Counted from the first letter of the stretch, positions 1-8,125 are shown. The stretch is 12,569 nucleotides of DNA from Helicostylum pulchrum (GCA_025677825.1 JAIXMO010000145.1:1-12569), one strand, 5' to 3'. Notes: generated by a model not told the origin, from the sequence alone. Translations and numbers: made by a program.

Positions 1-30
1 TTATTTTTGATATTTATTCTTTAAATATCA
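1..30 (+). repeat. 3' end of an LTR, same family as the 7439-7923 LTR
   Basis: These 30 bases are the exact reverse complement of 7439-7468, the outer end of the element 2 LTR. They stop at the same terminal ...ATATCA, so an LTR in plus orientation ends at base 30 and the next bases (TAGTA, 31-35) are flank. No TGG-type primer binding site follows, so I read it as a 3' LTR or a solo LTR rather than a 5' LTR. The match is perfect as far as it can be seen; the rest of the LTR lies to the left of the window. Confidence 0.8.
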
Positions 31-725
31 TAGTAATGTACTGTTCCTTTAAATATTTACTTTTTTTTCGATCAAACATAAACCATGACGTGACAATATA
101 CAGGTATAGATAGTACCGAGCTTTATCCCAAGTATTTCAACTAAAAAAAAACGCTAATTAAGTACATTTGATAAATGATGTAATACATTTTTTATAATAG
201 TAAATGTTTCCTGGAATAAAGCCATTCGTACTTCAAGTATCCAAAGTTCAATCAAAATTGATATTAAGTGCAACATCATTATCAAAATATACTTTATAAT
301 TTACAAAGTTTTTTTTTGTCCCAGTCAAAAGTGATAATGCAAAAAAAAAAAAAAAAATTATGTCATTGTTCATTTGCATAAACATACTAGAGTAATGAAA
401 TTATGATATAATATTTCTTTATATTTTCCACTATCTCATCGACATGACACCATTTTAATTATATAATTATGCAATAATAGTTAATTAGGTGCAACTTTTT
501 TTTAAAAACAAATACAGAGAGTGATCCATCATGTCTACCATACCTCTTTTAGGTCATTAGACCAAAACGCGTAATAGATCCTACTAACAATTAACACCAT
601 CATAACCTAAAATATCTAATATAAAAACCAGTTTAATTTAATAAAGATTCCATTAAGTTTGTTACCATCCTCTTTTTTTTAAAAAAAAAAACTTATCTTA
701 AAAAATTACAACGCCAAAAAAAAAA
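31..725. other. AT-rich intergenic region upstream of the transposase gene
   Basis: This stretch has no convincing coding sequence. It is very AT-rich, with several A or T runs (for example about 341-357 and a T-run/A-run pair near 671-692). It separates the LTR end at base 30 from the gene starting at 726 and presumably holds that gene's promoter. A single GTTACC hexamer lies at 661-666. I found no terminal inverted repeat that pairs convincingly with the 3' flank of the gene. Confidence 0.6.
620..629 (+). promoter_or_regulatory. candidate TATA box for the Tnp2-like gene
   Basis: TATAAAAACC lies about 100 bp before the ATG at 726, a usual fungal TATA-to-start distance. AT content is high throughout, so a chance match is quite possible. 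No transcript start can be seen from sequence alone. Confidence 0.35.
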
Positions 726-3700
726 ATGTCTTCCAATTTATCTGCAGGCCGCGCCACCAAGAGATTAAGAATATCTCAGAATAATCATGTTTGTGATACT
801 TGTGGTATATCCTTCGAGACTTATAGACAGTTGAATAATCACAAAAGAAACCATACCTCTTCTCCCATTGTTGATTTTGATGATACGCCAATGCAAGTCG
901 ACCACGATGTTGCTGATATCGGTAGTATTAGTTGGGATTGTAAATGACTTTCCTGGTTTTTTTTTGTTACTTACATTTCTATTATTGTAGTTGATTTCGA
1001 TGCTCTTCGTTTGAACCGTAATGAAGAAAGATCTTATAAAAGTAGCTGTCAATTCTCTGATGATGACCAATCCCATGTATATGGCTCTAGTAACATTAGC
1101 GAAAATAGTTTTACGAAAACACAGTTGTTGAGCATGCATCTCTCACAGATCATCACACGAAACCAGATATCAAGAGCTGCATATAGAGAAATTGTTATGT
1201 TCGTCAATACTGCTCTTCGTGACTATGAAGAACTTAAGTTAGGTAGCCAAATAAAAATAATTTTCCGTTAATTTATAATGATACTTACTATAAACACCGT
1301 CTTTTAAATAGAAGAGACGCCCGTAAAAATATCTCATGGTGATGTCGTCGATGACTTGTTGAAATCAAAATTGAAGAATATCAAAGGCCATGAGTACTCA
1401 GTATGTCCCACAGGCTGCAAGTTATACGGTTTAAATGAAACTACAACTGTATGTGAGCACTGTAATGAGAATCGTTTCAAAGGATTATCTCAGCAAGTCC
1501 CCAAATCGGTTATGAGTATCATGTCAATCGGCGATCTCCTCGCACAAATGTTATCAGATCCGAAAACTAATCAACTGTTGAAGTATCGATCTGAAAGAGA
1601 GACAAACGACATTGGTGAGATTACAGATATATTTGACGGCCAAAACTACAAGGACTTGATCAGAAAAGGATTTTTCACCAACCCTAATGACATTGCTATT
1701 GGCCTTTTTACAGACGGTTTTGTGAATCAAAAAAAAGGAAAAACCAGTTATACCATCGTACACGTTATCGTTTTTAATTTTGATCCATCTATCAGGTAAC
1801 AATTTTATTGTGAGTATATATCCTATTTATACTAATAATTTTTTAGATATACAAATGAGTACTTACTACAATTGGCAATTCTTCCTGGAACCAAAAAACC
1901 AAAGGATCTTGATTCTTTTCTGAAACCTGTTGTTGATGAAATTAAAGATTTGTCTGAAAGGGGGCTTGTCATTAAAAATAATGCTGAAGATATTTTACGA
2001 TGTAAAGTACACCTCTTGCTTGCTTCTGGTGATATTCCAGCCGTTGCTGAAATGGCTCATTTGGGATCGCACAATTCGGTATACGGCTGCCGCATGTGTG
2101 AATCGAAAGGTTTATCCCCTGACAACCGCTCTCACGGTATGTATTTCCCAGACAGCAATGCTCCTATGAGGCCTATAAATGATTTCATATCTGGTAATCC
2201 TGTAAGTAAAAAAAAAAATAGACATACCGCATAAGCTTTATAAAAAAAATACTAACCACAACTCGCTCGAATAATTGTAGGAAAAATCTATACGTAGCCC
2301 TAGTCTCTTTTCTACTATGTCCACCTTCTCTGGTTCCAGCATGTTCGGTCTTGACGAGTTGCATTTGATAGCAAGAGGCATCGGTAAACACGTTTACGAA
2401 CTGATCACTGTGGCTAATCTTCCCGCGAGCCAAGGGTCTATATTTTATTATACAAATGAGGACGGAACAAAAAATTCTGCGGATTATCCCTTTTACATTA
2501 ATCGAAACGACCTTAAATCAATTGGTGAAAGCATTGCAAAGTCAAGAAAATATATACCTACATCGTTCCAGGGAAGTTTTGACAATGTAATTGAAAAGAC
2601 GGATGGAACAAGACACGTAGATTGGTTAGATATATTGTTAAGCTGCATTCATACAATTGTAGTTCCATATATTGAAGACGCCGCTACTAAAAAGGCATTG
2701 TTGTCGTTGGTAAAAGGTTGTGCACTCTCACTTCAATGGAACCTTACAGAACATATGCTAAACGAAATTCAAAGGTAAGTAAAAAACCAAACTTTTTTTT
2801 TCACTGCAAGTATCTAACTGCCCTTTTTTATACAAATCAGCCATTTTGAACACTGGCTTAAATATCTCGCCCGCCAAGTGGATCAAAAGAAGTTGTCAAG
2901 AAGCGTGTTTAGGCCTATTCAGCATTACCTGACCCATATCCCTTTTATTATCCGTCGACAAGGTCCGTTGCGAGCATATTCTACTAGATCTATGGAAAGA
3001 ACTATAGGTGTATTTTCGAAGTTGATAAAATCAAAAAGAAGTGGAGGAAAAAATGCCAGTAATTTGATCGAACGACTTGGGTTGCAAAGTTACATCAGTT
3101 CTGTTTTGGATATTGAAATGCTCATTAACTTGATTAAGCCTGCAACGTACTCCACTAACAGTTACATGAACCATCCGGAAGATCGAAATGGACCTCAGTT
3201 ATGGGAACCATTCTCAATGGTAACTATAAACGCTGATTCAGTAATTGAAGGTGTAAGTGGTGGCAGATTAGTCAAAGCAGTTAAAAGATATTACCTTCGT
3301 TCAAATTCTGCTGCTGGCTCTGTTGATTTCAACAGCCTCAAAATAACTCTGGCGTCAAGACTTTGGATGAATTCAACCATTTTTTCTTCGTCAAGGTACA
3401 GACAATTCAGAAACGAAACTAGTCGTGGAAATCATCACGTATTTTTTTCTGCTTTGGATAATAGGTATGTGTTATTGAGTATATATAAAGAATAGTACAA
3501 TATTTAAACTAACTTTTTTTTTTCTGTAGGCAAAGAGAACGGTGGTTTGTTGGAACAGTTCTCTTTTACTTTAAGCATGTCTTGCCTGATTCCAGCATTC
3601 AATTCCTTGCATTCGTAAGAGTAATGAAACAACATTCGACCGCTTCGTTTGATTCTTCAATCCCCATTGTAAAAAGAAACATCCCGGTTCTTGAACAACG

Positions 3701-3872
3701 TGGAGAAACAATAACACAAGAAAAATACGCTGTCATCAATATTTATGACATCACTCTTCAAGTTGGTCTCATTCAATGTCCAAATAACGCTCATCAGTTT
3801 TTTGTTATAGCGCCATATTTTGTATTTAACTCAAACCTCCGAGCTTCTGCTGGCAACATCTCTTTAATATAG
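726..3872 (+). CDS. C2H2 zinc finger / Tnp2-like (CACTA-type) transposase-domain protein, seven exons
   Basis: Exons are 726-939, 991-1242, 1312-1795, 1847-2201, 2281-2774, 2841-3464 and 3530-3872. They total 2766 nt, or about 921 residues plus a TAG stop. Every junction keeps frame and uses GT...AG. The start is the first ATG in the zinc-finger frame. Residues about 20-45 form a C2H2 finger (C-x2-C-x12-H-x3-H). Around residues 187-206 two cysteine pairs (CPTGC and CEHC) match the Tnp2 N-terminal zinc site. TDGF (Asp near 290) and GDIPA (Asp near 379) are likely catalytic-core acidic residues, with a GCRMC zinc pair at 398-401 and a DELH motif near 460. Exon 6 carries AYSTRSMER, also typical of this group. 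The third catalytic residue could not be assigned. Known role of the family: cut-and-paste transposition of CACTA/En-Spm elements. Whether this copy is active, or a host-retained relative, is not visible. Basidiomycete Plavaka-type elements are an alternative label. The stop TAG is followed at once by GT, so a further 3' intron and exon cannot be fully excluded. Confidence 0.82.
940..990 (+). other. intron 1 of the Tnp2-like gene
   Basis: A 51-bp intron with donor GTAAAT and acceptor TTGTAG. It splits a codon after its first base. Splicing avoids the TGA just inside the intron and joins the zinc-finger exon to the next open frame. The branch site is weak. Confidence 0.75.
1243..1311 (+). other. 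intron 2 of the Tnp2-like gene
   Basis: A 69-bp intron with donor GTAGCC and acceptor AAATAG. It splits a codon after base one and restores frame as ...KLEETPVKIS. The donor is non-ideal, and a GTTAGG five bases upstream is an alternative that would not keep frame. Confidence 0.7.
1796..1846 (+). other. intron 3 of the Tnp2-like gene
   Basis: A 51-bp intron with donor GTAACA, branch-like TACTAAT and acceptor TTTTAG. The joined reading FDPSIRYTNEYLLQLAILPG continues a conserved Tnp2 block across the junction, which supports the splice strongly. Confidence 0.85.
2202..2280 (+). other. intron 4 of the Tnp2-like gene
   Basis: A 79-bp phase-0 intron with a consensus GTAAGT donor, a perfect TACTAAC branch sequence and acceptor TTGTAG. 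It is the clearest splice unit in the gene. Confidence 0.88.
2775..2840 (+). other. intron 5 of the Tnp2-like gene
   Basis: A 66-bp intron with donor GTAAGT, branch-like ATCTAAC and acceptor AATCAG. Joining gives EIQRSHFEHWLKYLAR, with a codon split after its second base. Confidence 0.85.
3465..3529 (+). other. intron 6 of the Tnp2-like gene
   Basis: A 65-bp intron with donor GTATGT, branch-like AACTAAC, a T-rich tract and acceptor TGTAG. Joining gives DNRQRERWFVGTVLFYFK, with a codon split after its second base. Confidence 0.85.
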
Positions 3873-4395
3873 GTTCTAAAAAAAAAAATCAACCGGTAAC
3901 AAAAAAAAAAAAAATATAGGAACATTTATCACATTCATGGTGTTGGAGACCAAATTTTCTATTTTTTAAAAAAAAACCTTTGACAATGATAACAAAAAAA
4001 ATTAAAAAGAACGCAAAAGAATAAATACACATATATTTAAAAGCTATATTAAAAGATATTCAAGGTTCTTATGAAAAGGTTTTACTTTTGCATCGAGTAT
4101 TATTCATTTTAAAATCCTGTTACCAATGTTACCTTCATGGTAACAAGTCATTCTTCAATGCCATTGGCTACCCGTAAAAACATTGGTGTATTAGTTACCA
4201 TAAAAAGATCCTGAGTACAACAGGTCCGCCATAGTGTTATGAACAACTCCCTATTTTACCATCGTCTGATTCAACTGTCATTGAAATCTTCTCATTCATA
4301 TAAATAGCCATTCTTTTCCCTTTCAAATAATAAAATCTTTTTGCTTTACTTTTATCAATTTTATTGACTTATTAATATATTAGCAAATATATCAC
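3873..4395. other. non-coding 3' flank of the transposase gene
   Basis: No open reading frame of note is present. The first 150 bp are A-rich (3880-3888, 3901-3914, 3969-3976, 3994-4000). An AATAAA at 4020-4025 could serve as the polyadenylation signal of the upstream gene. The rest contains the GTTACC/GGTAAC cluster and the LTR-like segment described separately. A short open stretch after 3919 (NIYHIHGVGDQIFYF...) could be an alternative last exon, but no donor keeps frame without including the TAG at 3870-3872. Confidence 0.5.
4020..4025 (+). terminator. candidate poly(A) signal (AATAAA)
   Basis: AATAAA lies about 150 bp past the stop codon of the Tnp2-like gene and is the first full consensus on the plus strand in the 3' flank. 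In such AT-rich DNA the motif alone is weak evidence. Confidence 0.3.
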
Positions 4396-4402
4396 TGGTA
4401 AC
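4118..4402 (+). repeat. possible degenerate solo LTR (or small non-autonomous element)
   Basis: The segment starts TGTTACCA and ends TGGTAAC, a short terminal inverted repeat. Inside, in plus orientation, it has TATAAATAG (4299-4307), then a pyrimidine-rich stretch and AATAAA (4329-4334), which is the U3-R layout of an LTR. The expected terminal CA is not at the exact end, and no 5-bp target duplication is visible (AATCC on the left, TTACG on the right). An ordinary fungal promoter, or part of the Tnp2 element's 3' end, are alternatives. Confidence 0.3.
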
Positions 4403-4553
4403 TTACGTCACATTGGTAGAATCAGAGTGGCTTTCAAACAACATATTTGTGATAAATAGTATCAAATTAAAATAATAAAAGAGACAACAGTAAATAAGAT
4501 GAAACTTCTTATAGATCTTTATTGATTAAAATTACTTTTAAAAAACAAGAGAG

Positions 4554-4571
4554 GGAGCAAAAGGTTGCTCC
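4554..4571. other. short hairpin in LTR 1
   Basis: GGAGCAA-AAGG-TTGCTCC is a perfect 7-bp inverted repeat with a 4-nt loop. It lies about 10-35 bp downstream of the LTR TATA box in the element's direction, so it would fall at or near the transcript 5' end. Any function is inference. Confidence 0.5.
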
Positions 4572-4581
4572 TCTTAATATT

Positions 4582-4590
4582 CTTTTTATA
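4582..4590 (-). promoter_or_regulatory. TATA box of element 1 LTR
   Basis: TATAAAAAG on the minus strand, about 155 bp into the LTR and upstream of the AATAAAG signal at 4518-4523. The order U3-TATA-poly(A) is as expected for an LTR promoter. Confidence 0.5.
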
Positions 4591-4743
4591 GTCAAAGAAC
4601 AACCAGGGTAACATGACTGTTGTTTAAGGTGGTACAAGTAAATGGCTAAAATGTTAATTAGTACAATGGTATTGAGGTGTTACGTGAGAACCTCAATTAT
4701 TTAAGGTACAGTCTCTTGCGTTAATTTATGGTAAAATACCACA

Positions 4744-4760
4744 TAGCCCCCCATCAGCGA
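4744..4760 (-). other. polypurine tract of element 1
   Basis: The minus strand reads CTGATGGGGGGCTA just before the LTR start TGTGG. This is the second-strand primer site expected immediately 5' of a 3' LTR. The same layout, CTGGTGGGGGGTAA, precedes the element 2 LTR. Confidence 0.7.
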
Positions 4761-4837
4761 GAGATTACCGGTAAAGGATGGGTAGAATAAGAATAAATAG
4801 ATGTATATTACAGATTGTAACATAATTATGTAGAGTT

Positions 4838-4838
<1 letters not shown>

Positions 4839-4874
<36 letters not shown>
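4839..4874. repeat. 36-bp homopolymer (T on plus, A on minus)
   Basis: An unbroken T36 on the plus strand. On the element's coding strand it is A36, beginning inside the TAA stop codon of the pol ORF and ending about 95 bp before the 3' LTR. Length may be unreliable in assembly. The stop codon is unaffected by length change. Confidence 0.9.
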
Positions 4875-4877
<3 letters not shown>

Positions 4878-7438
4878 CATTTTTAATGAAGCGAGGGCTT
4901 TTCCTAGTGGAAGTGCGCTTAGAGATTTTTATGGATTGTTTAAAGGCTTCGTCTTGAGAAGGAAGGACTGTTGAACATTTGCGTTTTTTAGACCTGGATG
5001 TTGGATTGTAATTGACAACATCTTCTTCTAATGGTATGGTATCAATTAATTTACTAATTGTGCTAGGTTTCGTTGTTTGTAAGTTTTTTGAGCTGGAAGG
5101 AGCATTAGTAATGACATTGGACTTTTTTGGTTTGTAATCAGTTCCAAGATGCTTCCAGTATTTACGAAGGCAATCAACATCATTGAAATGGTTTGTAGGT
5201 AACCATTCATCCCAGTCACTACTATAGTTTTTCCATCTGACTAGATATTCAATGTTTTTTGAGCTTCCTCTATGATTTAAAATAGCTTCAACTTCATAAT
5301 TTTTTATTTCATTACCCTCATCATCCAGAGCAATGACTTCATCATGAGAAATAAGTTTTAATTCTATTGATGTATAGTTTCTAGGCATTATCATGCCAAC
5401 TGTATCACGTAGGACATATGAGTTACCTTGAGTTTTTCGAACGACAGTATATGGACCAGTGTAGGAGGGAGATAATTGTCCACTCTTATCAATACGGACC
5501 ATAACGTGATCATTAGGCTTATAATCAACTAGAATATGCTTATTATTAAATTTGGCATTGTCTAATTCAATTTGTGCTTTAGTTTTTTCTGCGATTGCGG
5601 GAAAAACGATATCATTCATATAATCAATTCGTTTCATAAGTTCTTCATGAGACATAGGTTTTTTATCTTCTCCTTGTTTCTTTTTATTTTCATCGGCCGT
5701 AAAACCATATGTTTCAGGCATACGACGAGCGAAAAATAGGGAGAAAGGAGTAGAATTTAATTTTTTTGAAATACGATTATTGAGTGCAAGTTGAACTGCA
5801 TTGAGATGAAGATCCCAATGATTTCCTACACCTTGAGTAGCCTTTGCCAATAATTTCTTTACTGATTGAACCATGCGCTCGGCTAAACCATTTGCCGAGG
5901 CATGCAGTGGTGAAATAAAACGGTGGTCATAGCCCAATGCATCAGCTAGTTCTTTGGATAAATAGCTTTTAAATTCGGTACCATTATCTGATTGAAGAAT
6001 GGAAGGTACACCAATTAAGGCAAATACATCAGCCAGTACTTTAACGATAGTAGCGGTTTTTTTGTCAGCCAAAGGACGAAGGATACAGAAGCGAGTACAT
6101 ACATCAACAATAACCATAACATAATTATTGTTAGACTCGGTAGTGTTACCAATTGGTCCTGCCAAATCAATTGCTAAATGTTGGCCTGCTGTATAGCTGT
6201 ATATATGTCTTGCAGGAAGGTATCCCCGCTTTTTTATATTATGACGCATACATTCGTTACATTCACGAACAAATTTAACACAATCACCTATAAGGTTAAC
6301 CCAATGAAGACCTTCCTTATGAAGTCTTTTAACCATTTGTTCAGCCCCATAATGTCCGACATTTGTGTGAGCATCCTTTAACAGTTGATCTTTTTCGCTA
6401 TCAGGAGGAGTAACATAATCGGGACAAATGGTCTGCGCACCTTGTATATAAAAGATGTTTTTGGTCATAGACATGGAATAGCGATCATCATTTTCTTTAT
6501 GTTCAACAGAAAAAGCATGTGTACGAATAGAATTAATGGTTTGTGATTGATTAACATCACCATTAACGAATGTTGAACCATCAATTGAAATAAGGTTTGA
6601 GTTGATTTTCTTTTTTATGTTTATATAATTAGATGTAGCATGGTTTTTTCTTGGAGAAGAAACATGTAATCTTAGTTTAAGTTTATCAAATTTTGAATCG
6701 TCTGATTCCGTAGGAGGATACAAACGAGATAATGCATCGGGTAAAACGTTGTCTATTCCTTTTATGTGTATTACAGAGAATTGGTAATCAAGCAATACGT
6801 CTAACCATTTTATGATCATACGATTAGCTGATTTTTGACTGAAAACATAACAGAGTGATTTGTGATCAGTATATAAGGTAAAATGAGTACCCCAAATAAA
6901 TTTATGAAATTGCTTTAGAGCGTAAATTACTCCGTTTAATTCTCTCATTGACGTAGAATATAACCGTTCATGTTTGTTAAATGTACGTGACATGAACCCG
7001 ATATATTTAATTATAGACGCTTTTCCGTTACTGTTATCAACAGAATCAAACACTTGATAAAGTACACAACCGGTAGCAAAATCGCTTGAATCAGTAGCAA
7101 TACAATATGGATGAGAATGATCAGGTTGAGACAACACTACATCAGACTGCATAATATTTTTTATCGCATCAAAGTGTATTTGATGTTTTGTAGTCCAAAT
7201 GAAAGGACCACTTTTCTTAACATCATGAGATCTTAAGGCATCTAATGGAGCCATTAAGGCAGCAGCGTTTGGTATATGCTGACGAAAGAAATTTACAAAC
7301 CCTAATAGTGACTGAGCCTGTTTTTGTGTTTTTGGAGGAGGCATATCATCAAGGTTAGTCAGCTTTCTTTTATCTATTCTTTTTCCAGAGGCAGAAATTG
7401 AATATCCTAAAAGGTATACGGCTGATTTAGCAAAATTA
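4873..7438 (-). CDS. element 1 Pol: RT C-terminal end, RNase H, integrase, chromodomain (5'-truncated)
   Basis: About 854 codons are open. The first ATG (7344) is probably not a true start, because the frame continues upstream for 31 codons with RT-like sequence (FAKSAVYLLGYSISASG) to the junction at 7438. Counting from that ATG, RNase H shows TDSSD (Asp 85), MREL (Glu 134), YTDH (Asp 159) and PDALSR (Asp 202). Integrase has an H-x4-H-x30-C-x2-C zinc site (325-364) and the D-D-x35-E triad (Asp 392, Asp 452, Glu 488). A chromodomain lies at about 681-730 with YLVRWKNYSSDWDEW. A basic Lys/Arg/Ser-rich tail follows to residue 823. Known role: reverse transcription and integration, with the chromodomain thought to direct insertion to particular chromatin. 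The RT catalytic part (YxDD) is absent here because element 2 is inserted at that point, so this copy cannot make full Pol from this locus. Confidence 0.92.
7434..7438. other. predicted target site (AATTA) of element 2
   Basis: These five bases of element 1 abut the LTR start at 7439. Ty3/gypsy integrases normally duplicate about 5 bp, so the same AATTA is predicted on the far side of element 2's 5' LTR. That side is outside the window, so this is inference. Confidence 0.4.
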
Positions 7439-7531
7439 TGATATTTAAAGAATAAATATCAAAAATAAAAATTAAACAGAAAGATTATCAGACTTGAAAT
7501 GATTGTTTTTTATTTAATGGAAATTATGGGT

Positions 7532-7540
7532 CCTTATATA
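7532..7540 (-). promoter_or_regulatory. TATA box of element 2 LTR
   Basis: TATATAAGG on the minus strand, about 385 bp into the LTR, with AATAAA about 20 bp downstream (7509-7514). This spacing fits an LTR promoter followed by R. It is the best TATA match in this LTR. Confidence 0.5.
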
Positions 7541-7580
7541 TACTTTTCAGAATATAAATAAGACATTGAAGGAACATTAA

Positions 7581-7653
7581 TTGATGGTGGGAAAAATAAG
7601 TGAGTTGATGGTGAGGAAAATAAGTGAATATAATGTGGGAAAATATGAATGAA
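7581..7653. repeat. 24-bp tandem repeat in LTR 2, three copies
   Basis: Units begin near 7581, 7605 and 7629. The first two share TTGATGGTG followed by a GGAAAAATAAGTGA-type stretch with few differences. The third is more diverged (TAATGTGGGAAAATATGAATGA). The array lies in U3 upstream of the TATA box. Confidence 0.7.
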
Positions 7654-7679
7654 TAAGCTTTGAAGACAAAGTGCTTCTT

Positions 7680-7785
7680 GTATCACTTTTTAGAAGAATA
7701 ACTGTTTGTAGATTATTGTACCACTTCAGTACAATGAACTGTTTGTAGGTTATTGTATCACTTGAAGAAATAAACTGTTACACTA
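7680..7785. repeat. about 37-bp tandem repeat in LTR 2, three imperfect copies
   Basis: Units start at GTATCACT or GTACCACT (7680, 7718, 7755) and share AACTGTTTGTAGNTTATT. The two clearest segments are 7700-7725 and 7737-7762, which differ at only a few bases. Repeated U3 blocks often act as enhancers in LTR elements; that role here is inferred. Confidence 0.7.
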
Positions 7786-7923
7786 TATTTCTTCATTAAA
7801 TTTATATAGTCGATAAGAAGTATACAGATCCAAATACCAAATAGATAATATTATATTGTTATATAGCCTTTGTGTATAAAGGTATATCTAAATTATATAT
7901 CTGTATAGTACGTGAATACAACA

Positions 7924-7940
7924 TTACCCCCCACCAGACT
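7924..7940 (-). other. polypurine tract of element 2
   Basis: The minus strand reads CTGGTGGGGGGTAA immediately before the LTR start TGTTG. This fixes the inner LTR edge. The 185 bp between it and the pol stop codon contain no further feature that I can see. Confidence 0.75.
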
Positions 7941-8125
7941 TGATAAATTTGTAAAGCAAAGTAGAAAAATAAAGGAAGAAGAGAAGAGAAAAAAAAAATT
8001 TTGGGAGAAAGTAAACTAATATAATAGATCGTAGTAAAATGCGTATATAAGACCAGTAAAAACCCTTAAAAACCTTCATCAGGAAAAACAATATATAGGG
8101 AAAAGGTTCATGCATTTACTTAAAG

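Larger units (their letters stand above)
4396..4743 (-). repeat. 3' LTR of gypsy element 1
   Basis: On the minus strand the LTR begins TGTGGTATTTTACC at 4743, straight after the polypurine tract. It has a TATAAAAAG box (4582-4590) and an AATAAAG signal (4518-4523), giving a U3 of about 160 bp and then R/U5. The inner edge is firm. The outer edge is not: a terminal ...TACCA occurs at both 4396 and 4414, so the length is about 348 or 330 bp. The 5' LTR is not in the window, so neither the boundary nor a target duplication can be confirmed. Confidence 0.6.
4396..7438 (-). mobile_element. Ty3/gypsy chromovirus 'element 1', 3' portion, split by element 2
   Basis: Reading on the minus strand, this piece holds the end of RT, RNase H, integrase, chromodomain, a poly(A) tract, the polypurine tract and the 3' LTR. 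It ends abruptly inside the RT coding frame at 7438/7439, where the LTR of element 2 starts with TG. The missing 5' LTR, Gag, protease and most of RT are expected beyond the far end of element 2, outside this window. The visible coding part shows no internal stop, so the element was probably intact or nearly so when it was interrupted. Confidence 0.8.
7439..7923 (-). repeat. 3' LTR of gypsy element 2 (485 bp)
   Basis: On the minus strand it starts TGTTGTATTCACG at 7923, directly after the polypurine tract, and ends ...AATATCA at 7439 (TG...CA boundaries). A TATATAAGG box lies at 7532-7540 and AATAAA at 7509-7514, giving a U3 of roughly 385 bp and a short R/U5. The outer end is supported in two ways: it coincides with the break in element 1's pol frame, and its last 30 bp recur exactly at the left window edge, ending at the same base. 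U3 contains two tandem-repeat arrays. Confidence 0.85.

Noticed and set aside
706..1139. Minus-strand open frames overlapping exons 1 and 2 of the Tnp2-like gene
   Set aside because: They overlap a recognisable C2H2 finger on the other strand, and their translations are AT-rich low-complexity sequence with no motif.
3873..3918. A seventh intron in the Tnp2-like gene from GTTCTA to the ATATAG acceptor
   Set aside because: The in-frame TAG at 3870-3872 lies wholly before the donor, so translation already ends. It is kept only as a remote alternative.
429..4236. CACTAT at 429-434 and its inverted copy ATAGTG at 4231-4236 as CACTA-element ends around the Tnp2-like gene
   Set aside because: Similarity stops after six bases, and the adjacent 3-bp target duplications differ (TTC and TTA). 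This is expected by chance in a 4-kb AT-rich stretch.
7924..8115. 63-residue hydrophobic ORF between Pol and LTR of element 2
   Set aside because: It spans the polypurine tract, its Phe/Leu-rich translation follows from T-rich DNA, and it has no start context or known counterpart.
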